A DNA stretch of 64,000 nucleotides from Schizochytrium sp. CCTCC M209059. Taxonomy: Eukaryota; Sar; Bigyra; Thraustochytrida; Thraustochytriidae. The stretch lies in assembly GCA_000818945.1 (NCBI GenBank), contig KN805432.1, positions 110,132-174,131 on the forward strand. The letters run 5' to 3'. Each line of letters begins with the position of its first letter. Position 1 is the first letter of the stretch. Shown here piece by piece: positions 59,001 through 64,000 of the stretch. Under the pieces are notes generated by a model. It was not told the origin of the DNA and searched no databases. It saw only the letters and a list, made by a program, of their open reading frames with translations. The translations under genes and the position numbers were made by a program.

Positions 59001-60149
59001 TTAAACGTTGGTAGCGGCAGTATTAAGCGATACAGAAGACTCTGCGTCCGAACTGCCAGTACGACTGCGGCGGTACGAGGAGTTCAGAGAGGGAAGATCA
59101 ATGCCCAGCGTGTCGGTCTCCGCAAGACTGCGCGACGAAGCCGTCCGTGCGCTCGGCTTGGGAACAGGAAGATAACCATCACTGTCATCATCGCAGCTGT
59201 CATCGTCGCTCTTGTGCTCCTTGGTCGTAAGCACCAGCATGCCTCCAAGCGTGATGAGAGTACCGAGAATGAACATAACCATTTGGCCCGTGGAAAAGTC
59301 CTGCCACTCGCCAAAGTAGACGAGACCGCCGGTGACGCCAGAAATGATCCAGTAGCTCTGGTACACGGGCACGACAAAGAGAGAATCGTAACGCTTGAGG
59401 CCGCCATTGAGAAAAGTGATCTGCGTCAAGAGGCAGACAGCCATGAGAACAATAACAATGTATGTTTCAATGTGCAAGAAGACATCGTCGCCGTGCGTCG
59501 CGTCCTTGATAAGTTCCATGGTGCTCTTGGCAAACAAAACGCTTTGGCCGCCGACAATGCCGGCAAAGCCCGCGTAGCCAACCATCTCGCATGTTTTCGC
59601 CTGTTGCGACGTAAAGGGCACATTCGGGGACGAGGCAATCTTGATCATGCCATAATGAATGGCCAGCAAAATCGGGACCGTCACGCCGTACACAGCCATA
59701 CGCTCCTCATTGTAGAGAGCCAATAGGGTCTCAAAGGGATACTCCTTTTCCTCGTGGTTAGCAAAGACGACCGTGAGCGCAGTGCCCACAAAGATGAGGC
59801 AAACGGCCTTGATATCAGTCGAAGTGTGTTGTTCATCGAGCATGTAGTTGGCCATGCCCAGATTCCAAATGAGCGAGAGCGCCGCCAGAGGCGCCAGCAG
59901 GCTCTGCGGCGCGAGACCGAAAGCCACAAAGTCGATAATGCTGCCGACCAGCACACACAAGAAGCCCATGACCCAACGCGGCTGCCGCCAGGGATTCACG
60001 TCCGCATTCTGCGGCAGGCAGAGCGCGTATTTTTGCAGGTTCAGACCCAGACATGTGACGAACGAGGCGGCCATCGCGAGCAGCACACCGATTGCGACCA
60101 CGAAGCCATCGCTCAGCATGCGGTAATCGAGGGAGTTGCTCCACTCCAT
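59001..60149 (-). CDS. NIPA-type Mg2+ transporter
   Basis: A 382-residue protein with about nine transmembrane helices and the NIPA (DUF803) pattern: ATG-proximal helix VAIGVLLAMAASFVTCLGLN, LQKYAL, PRWVMGFLCVLVGSIIDF, FGLAPQSLLAPLAALSLIWN, then a CLIFVGTALTVVFANHEE loop, GGQSVLFAKSTMEL and VVPVYQSYWIISGVTGGLVYFGEW near the end. NIPA proteins carry Mg2+ and related cations across the plasma and endosomal membranes. The last about 70 residues are a Ser/Asp-rich cytoplasmic tail (SDDDSCDDDSDGY). The start is the ATG at 60149. Confidence 0.92.
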   Translation of the reverse strand: MEWSNSLDYRMLSDGFVVAIGVLLAMAASFVTCLGLNLQKYALCLPQNADVNPWRQPRWVMGFLCVLVGSIIDFVAFGLAPQSLLAPLAALSLIWNLGMANYMLDEQHTSTDIKAVCLIFVGTALTVVFANHEEKEYPFETLLALYNEERMAVYGVTVPILLAIHYGMIKIASSPNVPFTSQQAKTCEMVGYAGFAGIVGGQSVLFAKSTMELIKDATHGDDVFLHIETYIVIVLMAVCLLTQITFLNGGLKRYDSLFVVPVYQSYWIISGVTGGLVYFGEWQDFSTGQMVMFILGTLITLGGMLVLTTKEHKSDDDSCDDDSDGYLPVPKPSARTASSRSLAETDTLGIDLPSLNSSYRRSRTGSSDAESSVSLNTAATNV

Positions 60150-60504
60150 GATTGTTGCGTCCCTTTACCCACGGCGCGCTCCACGGCGCGCTCCTCTGCT
60201 GCTCAACGTATGTATAAGCCCCAGTGGCTCTTTACGAGGCTGAACAAGGCCGACTTCTTGTTCTTGTTCTCCTTCGATTCTTCGGAGACGACGTGGCTAG
60301 CTAGCTTCGAAGCTGCGCGAGGGACCACCGACGCGTAGGCTAAGCCCGTACGCTAGCCCCTTTTCCCCCGCGAGCAAGCACGCGCGCGCCTCGCGGAGCG
60401 ACCGTGCGTGCACGCGAGCAAGCGCGCGTGCGCAGTTGGGCTGGGCTCTCTCGTCTCGCTCGCCAATCCGATCTGATCCAGCAACGCGAACGCGCGCTCC
60501 GCCC

Positions 60505-60535
60505 ACGCACGCACGCACGCACAGACGCACGCACG
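60505..60535. repeat. Degenerate tetranucleotide repeat (ACGC)n
   Basis: ACGC units with one ACAG/ACGC break, about 360 bases upstream of the NIPA start. Confidence 0.85.
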
Positions 60536-60720
60536 CGAGTAGCGACCGCCGCCTCGGCCCGCCCGCCGCGCTCCACGAGTCTGCCTTCGCGCGGGTCTGT
60601 CTGTATAGCCGCGTGCCGGGGCGCGAGGCGCGAGGCGTGCGTGAAAAGTGAAGGCGGGATTTGCACTTTGCTGGTTTAGTTTTTTTTCTTTTCTTTTTTT
60701 TCTTGTTGCGCGGGGGCGAG

Positions 60721-60721
60721 T

Positions 60722-60756
<35 letters not shown>

Positions 60757-60757
60757 C
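60721..60757. repeat. Tetranucleotide repeat (TTTC)9
   Basis: Nine uninterrupted units; a T-rich tract precedes them at about 60680-60702. Confidence 0.95.
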
Positions 60758-60799
60758 TCCCAGCACAAAGAGGGAAACAAACGAAAGAGAGGGCAGGCT

Positions 60800-60801
<2 letters not shown>

Positions 60802-60829
<28 letters not shown>
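60802..60829. repeat. Tetranucleotide repeat (AAGC)7
   Basis: Seven uninterrupted AAGC units, about 45 bases after the TTTC repeat. Confidence 0.95.
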
Positions 60830-60831
<2 letters not shown>

Positions 60832-61243
60832 ACGAGCGAGCGAGCGCTCGTCGGGAGAGCTTAATCGAGCGGGTACGTGTGGAGGAGGGAATGAAAATGA
60901 GGAGCGAGAGGGGGACGGAGGGTGGAACTGGATGTACCTATGTATGTACGCATGTATGGATGGATGAATGGTGGATTTCTTCTTGCAGGTAGCATGCATG
61001 GATAGCACACGATAATTTGGCGAGGGTGAAATGGGAGGGATGAAAGCAGAGAAGATATTGTTCACTTTATTGGTTTGGATTTTAAGACGGAAGTCATGCG
61101 ATCGATCATGGTTGAAATTTGATCTCGTAATCAAACAAGATTGCAGCCGCTGTAATTTTCATTTGCCTCTTTTACACAGCGTATCCGAACGAAAGTGAAT
61201 TGACCTACTTTGCTTTTCATCGAGTCTTTCTCAGTCAATGGTT

Positions 61244-62665
61244 TTACTCTTGAGACAAGAGTGGAAAAGGGGTCACGTCCAACGAAATAGGGCCCGGACA
61301 CGCAAGCGAGAGCGGTGCCGCATCAAAGACGAGAGGAATTTGGAGATGAAGCATCATTCCACCATGGCTCTTGAATAAATGCCCGACGTAGAGCGCAGCG
61401 TGCTGAGCGGCGAGCGTCGGCAAGATACTACTCTGCAAGCGCGACAATGCTCGATGCCAAAGGGCTGCCTCGTCCCAGGTTTCAAATGCAAGTTTTGTTC
61501 CATCAACAGAAAAGCACGGGGTCGTGCCATCCGTCGGAGTTGGCAAATCTGTAACTTTTGAGGCTGCGAGCGTGCGAACACCCTTGCTGCCTTTTGATGA
61601 AACGAGAAGCCCAGGCTTTGGTGCAGCTTTTTCTCCCACGGAAAGCTTTAGGTCAACTTTTTCTGTGCCAATTTGCGCCGCGCCTGCAAGGATCGCCCCC
61701 TCAGGGCAATGACCCGAAGCCTTGACGGCAGGAAAATAGCTGCATTCAGACGACCATCCATCTTGGCCGCGAATAATGCACTCGATTCCTCCTTTCAAGC
61801 TTTGTGGGTCGAAACCACTCTCTTGAGGAAGTGTGCGCACGCGTTTGGTGTTGGCACGTTCGTCAGTACGATAGACGAGAGCAATGGTGGCCTGCTCGCC
61901 CTGGTCAGCAGCAGAGCTCGTAAGGAGCTGGGCCTCGCGATCAGCTTCGTCGAGGCAAAACATAAACGTATATGACTTGTCGGAGGCAGAGGGCACGCGC
62001 ACAGCCAATACGAGTCGGTCGTCAGCTCTGTGGGCAACGACGCGAGGCGAAACGTGCACAACGCTCGCGTCGGCGGCAGTGGGACAGACTTTATGTGACT
62101 TTTGCATGCCATTAACGATAATCTCGTCCTTTTCCCCAAAGCCAAAGCCACAGCGTGTGCATGTCGGCACAAAGTCGTTCATGAGCATTGTCAAGGTATC
62201 ATGAACTTGTGCCTTTTGGGCAGCCACCTCCTCAGTATTGCAAACTTGGCGATGGCTTTCCTTTTTGGCCATCTTGTTTGTACCCTGAATGACATTGACA
62301 GGTTTCCTTTTGTCTGGAGCGTGTCGGCTGCAGGCTAGCTTGCTTCCGCCGCCGCCAGCAGCACGCGTTGCCTCCTTGTCAACAGAGTAAGGCTGCGCCT
62401 GAAGCGATGTCTTGCACACGTGACAACGGAGACAAATCTTGTGGAAAGGTCGACCGCTAGAGTCAACAACGCGGTCGGTAACGAAGACGCGCTGCCCGCA
62501 CGCTGCGCAGGTCTCCGTCTGCGGCTGGGCCCCTCCATGCGGCCCCGAAGCGAACTTGGCCCTGGCTGCGCCAAAGGCAGCGCTGTCCTTGTCCCAGGCC
62601 TCTTTGCGCTGCTTTGCGTCGCCCGACGACCCTTCGCGCTCCACGCAGCACGCGAGGTTCCCCAT
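61244..62665 (-). CDS. LIM-domain protein with N-terminal lipidation signal
   Basis: A 473-residue protein. The start MGNLACC has Gly2 for N-myristoylation and Cys6/Cys7 for palmitoylation, so it is probably membrane-anchored. A LIM domain covers residues 53-115: Cys53, Cys56, His75, Cys78, Cys81, Cys84, Cys112 and His115, all eight zinc ligands. The second finger is lengthened by an AAGGGG insert. A second, half LIM-like knuckle follows (Cys169, Cys172, His191, Cys194). Residues about 205-470 form a beta-rich region without a recognised family; possibly a novel domain. LIM domains bind proteins, often at the cytoskeleton. The start is the ATG at 62665. Confidence 0.8.
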   Translation of the reverse strand: MGNLACCVEREGSSGDAKQRKEAWDKDSAAFGAARAKFASGPHGGAQPQTETCAACGQRVFVTDRVVDSSGRPFHKICLRCHVCKTSLQAQPYSVDKEATRAAGGGGSKLACSRHAPDKRKPVNVIQGTNKMAKKESHRQVCNTEEVAAQKAQVHDTLTMLMNDFVPTCTRCGFGFGEKDEIIVNGMQKSHKVCPTAADASVVHVSPRVVAHRADDRLVLAVRVPSASDKSYTFMFCLDEADREAQLLTSSAADQGEQATIALVYRTDERANTKRVRTLPQESGFDPQSLKGGIECIIRGQDGWSSECSYFPAVKASGHCPEGAILAGAAQIGTEKVDLKLSVGEKAAPKPGLLVSSKGSKGVRTLAASKVTDLPTPTDGTTPCFSVDGTKLAFETWDEAALWHRALSRLQSSILPTLAAQHAALYVGHLFKSHGGMMLHLQIPLVFDAAPLSLACPGPISLDVTPFPLLSQE

Positions 62666-63772
62666 GGTATCCCTATACGCGCGCGCGTCGCGCGGACGTG
62701 GCCAAACAATGCAATTTGGAAATGGCTGTCTCCTTGTGAGGCGAGTGAGATGTTTTTCTCTTCGTTCTTTGCTTTTCTGTGCAAACCAAGAGAGGGGAGC
62801 ACAACGAGCCCTGCGGCGCCGTCACGACGGTCAGGCGACGAGAGGCTACGAATCTCGTTTTTTTGATAGAAAAGAATTTGACAACATGAGATTATAGTTG
62901 TGCCAATGCATAAATCCTGAGCATACAGATTATGTCAAAATGCGAGTTTTCCACAATATCGATCAGCCCCAGCATTGGCGTAAATGCTACCTTCACAATA
63001 AAGAGGTCCGTTGTTTTTTTATCTAATTGAAGGTTTGCTTAAGAGGTTGCTTTTTTCCACGAATGATCGAGATCGAAAACGATGGTATACCGATACGGTC
63101 TTAGGTTTGCTCATTCTTTTCCCAAAACACGTTCTGAAAAAAAAATTGACGCAGCTCAATCGATAGACGGACTCTGCGTCCTGCGTCGTCGGCTCTCATT
63201 CTCTAGGAAACACATGTTGACTCCCTCTTTTCCCGTTGAAATACAACTCAAGTTCTCTAGCGAATCGCAGTCTCTGGCCACCCCAAATTCTAGCCCCGAA
63301 CGCCGCAACTGCGAATGACGCCCCAAGCAAAGCTTGCGGGGATCGGGGGTGGGTGGGTGCGTGGGTGCATGGGCGGGGAAAGAGAAGGTGTGTCTCAATG
63401 GTTTTTTCTCCTCCCAGGCCTACGGTGGGATACTTACCATATCATACCATACCATACTCTACCAATCTCTCAGGTCATCCTTCCTCCATTTACTTCACGA
63501 GCCAGCCCGACGCGCTATTTCCCCACCGTCTTCGTCCCTTTATCTCTCCCTTCCCGCGCGTCGCCTCCAAGTTCGTTCATGTAGGCCTACATTCAATGTT
63601 CCCAAGCGGCGGTCAAGGCGTCGGTCTCGGGGTCGGTCGATCAACCGCCAAAAAAAAACGAGCTTCAAAGCTCACTTCGCGAGGCATAGTGTCACTGCAA
63701 ACCAGCGCTAAAACGCACTTGCGAGCGAGGCGCGCAAATGAAGAATGTCCAGCGAAAAGCCACTCTCGCGAG
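62666..63772. other. Intergenic region, LIM (-) / right-edge gene (+)
   Basis: About 1.1 kb. 62860-63150 is AT-rich, with T and A runs. A CATAC-type repeat lies at 63442-63462. Both flanking genes start here, so it is a divergent upstream region. No gene was recognised. Confidence 0.5.
63442..63462. repeat. Short pentanucleotide repeat (CATAC)n
   Basis: CATATCATACCATACCATAC-type units, about four copies, about 310 bases before the right-edge start codon. Confidence 0.75.
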
Positions 63773-64000
63773 ATGAGGACAATGCACGGCCCGGACCCGC
63801 GGCAGAAGCAAGTCCCGATGGCGCCGCGCGGAGCCGCTGTGCACGAGATGGCGCGCGGGCAGGAGCGGCAGGAGGCCGGGCGCCGGGCGGCGCGAGGCCG
63901 GGCCCGGGGCGGGGCCCGGCGCCTGGCGCTGGCCGCGGCGCTCATGGCGGCCATGAGCGCCGCCGCCACGCTGGCCGCCGCCGCGGAGACCCGGGCGCCA
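63773..64000 (+). CDS. Partial protein start with signal-peptide-like sequence
   Basis: An open frame of 76 codons runs off the right edge. From the ATG at 63773 or, perhaps better, the one at 63848 it reads Arg-rich then a hydrophobic Ala/Leu stretch (LALAAALMAAMSAAATLAA) ending AAETRA, which looks like a signal peptide or anchor. The region is very GC-rich, so an artefact is possible. No domain is visible yet and the product is unknown. Confidence 0.45.
   Translation, partial: MRTMHGPDPRQKQVPMAPRGAAVHEMARGQERQEAGRRAARGRARGGARRLALAAALMAAMSAAATLAAAAETRAP

Larger units (their letters stand above)
60150..61243. other. Intergenic region upstream of NIPA / downstream of LIM gene
   Basis: About 1.1 kb. 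It has ACGC, CTTT and AAGC repeats and ends in AT-rich sequence that serves as the 3' region of the LIM gene. No gene was recognised. Confidence 0.55.

Noticed and set aside
1..64000. tRNA, rRNA, transposon and CRISPR features
   Set aside because: I looked for A/B-box and TPsiC-like sequence, transposase or reverse-transcriptase motifs, terminal repeats and regularly spaced repeats and found none that held up. Short or degenerate RNAs could be missed by eye.

Overview
This is nuclear DNA from a unicellular, ciliated eukaryote. It carries a cytosolic ribosomal protein (uL13/RPL13A), APC/C subunit CDC16, PEX1, a CHD remodeler, NAT10/Kre33, radial-spoke head RSPH4/6, AK7 and a dynein-heavy-chain relative. 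Genes are compact, GC-rich and almost intronless, and one exported protein carries a long 'PTxAPT' linker of the kind common in stramenopiles. A labyrinthulomycete (thraustochytrid-like) stramenopile fits best; that placement is inferred from gene style and was not tested by phylogeny.

Layout, left to right. A minus-strand basic nuclear-type protein runs off position 1 and into a 545-base N gap (1520-2064). Then an S28 serine carboxypeptidase (+) converges on a large dynein-like gene (-), a WW-domain protein (+) converges on CDC16/APC6 (-), and RPL13A, PEX1, a membrane-anchored pseudo-serine-protease and a small basic protein (all +) converge on a CHD-type remodeler (-). A USP deubiquitinase (+) converges on RSPH4/6 (-). 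AK7, a PX-like protein and a RING-H2 protein (all +) converge on a Gfo/Idh/MocA oxidoreductase (-). A cysteine-synthase-like gene (+) converges on NAT10 (-). The right part holds four minus-strand genes: a TIR-MORN fusion, a CREST/alkaline-ceramidase-like membrane protein, a NIPA-type Mg2+ transporter and a LIM protein with a predicted lipidation signal. A plus-strand gene with a signal-peptide-like start runs off the right edge.

Only two coding introns were found (in the oxidoreductase and in NAT10). Both are GT-AG with a TACTAAC-like branch site, and both junctions restore conserved protein sequence exactly. Many 5' flanks carry a short tandem repeat, often a pentanucleotide, with a different unit at each gene. 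Several gene pairs are divergent and share one upstream region, including the two ciliary genes RSPH4/6 and AK7 and the CHD/USP pair, whose shared region has a tandem array of CCAAT boxes.

The most interesting items are the truncated dynein-like protein with a wrecked AAA1 nucleotide site, the TIR-MORN fusion that keeps a candidate catalytic Glu, the pseudo-protease ectodomain on a PT-rich stalk, and the AK7 with an altered nucleotide-binding motif. No operon-like multi-gene system, mobile element, CRISPR array, rRNA or tRNA gene was recognised.
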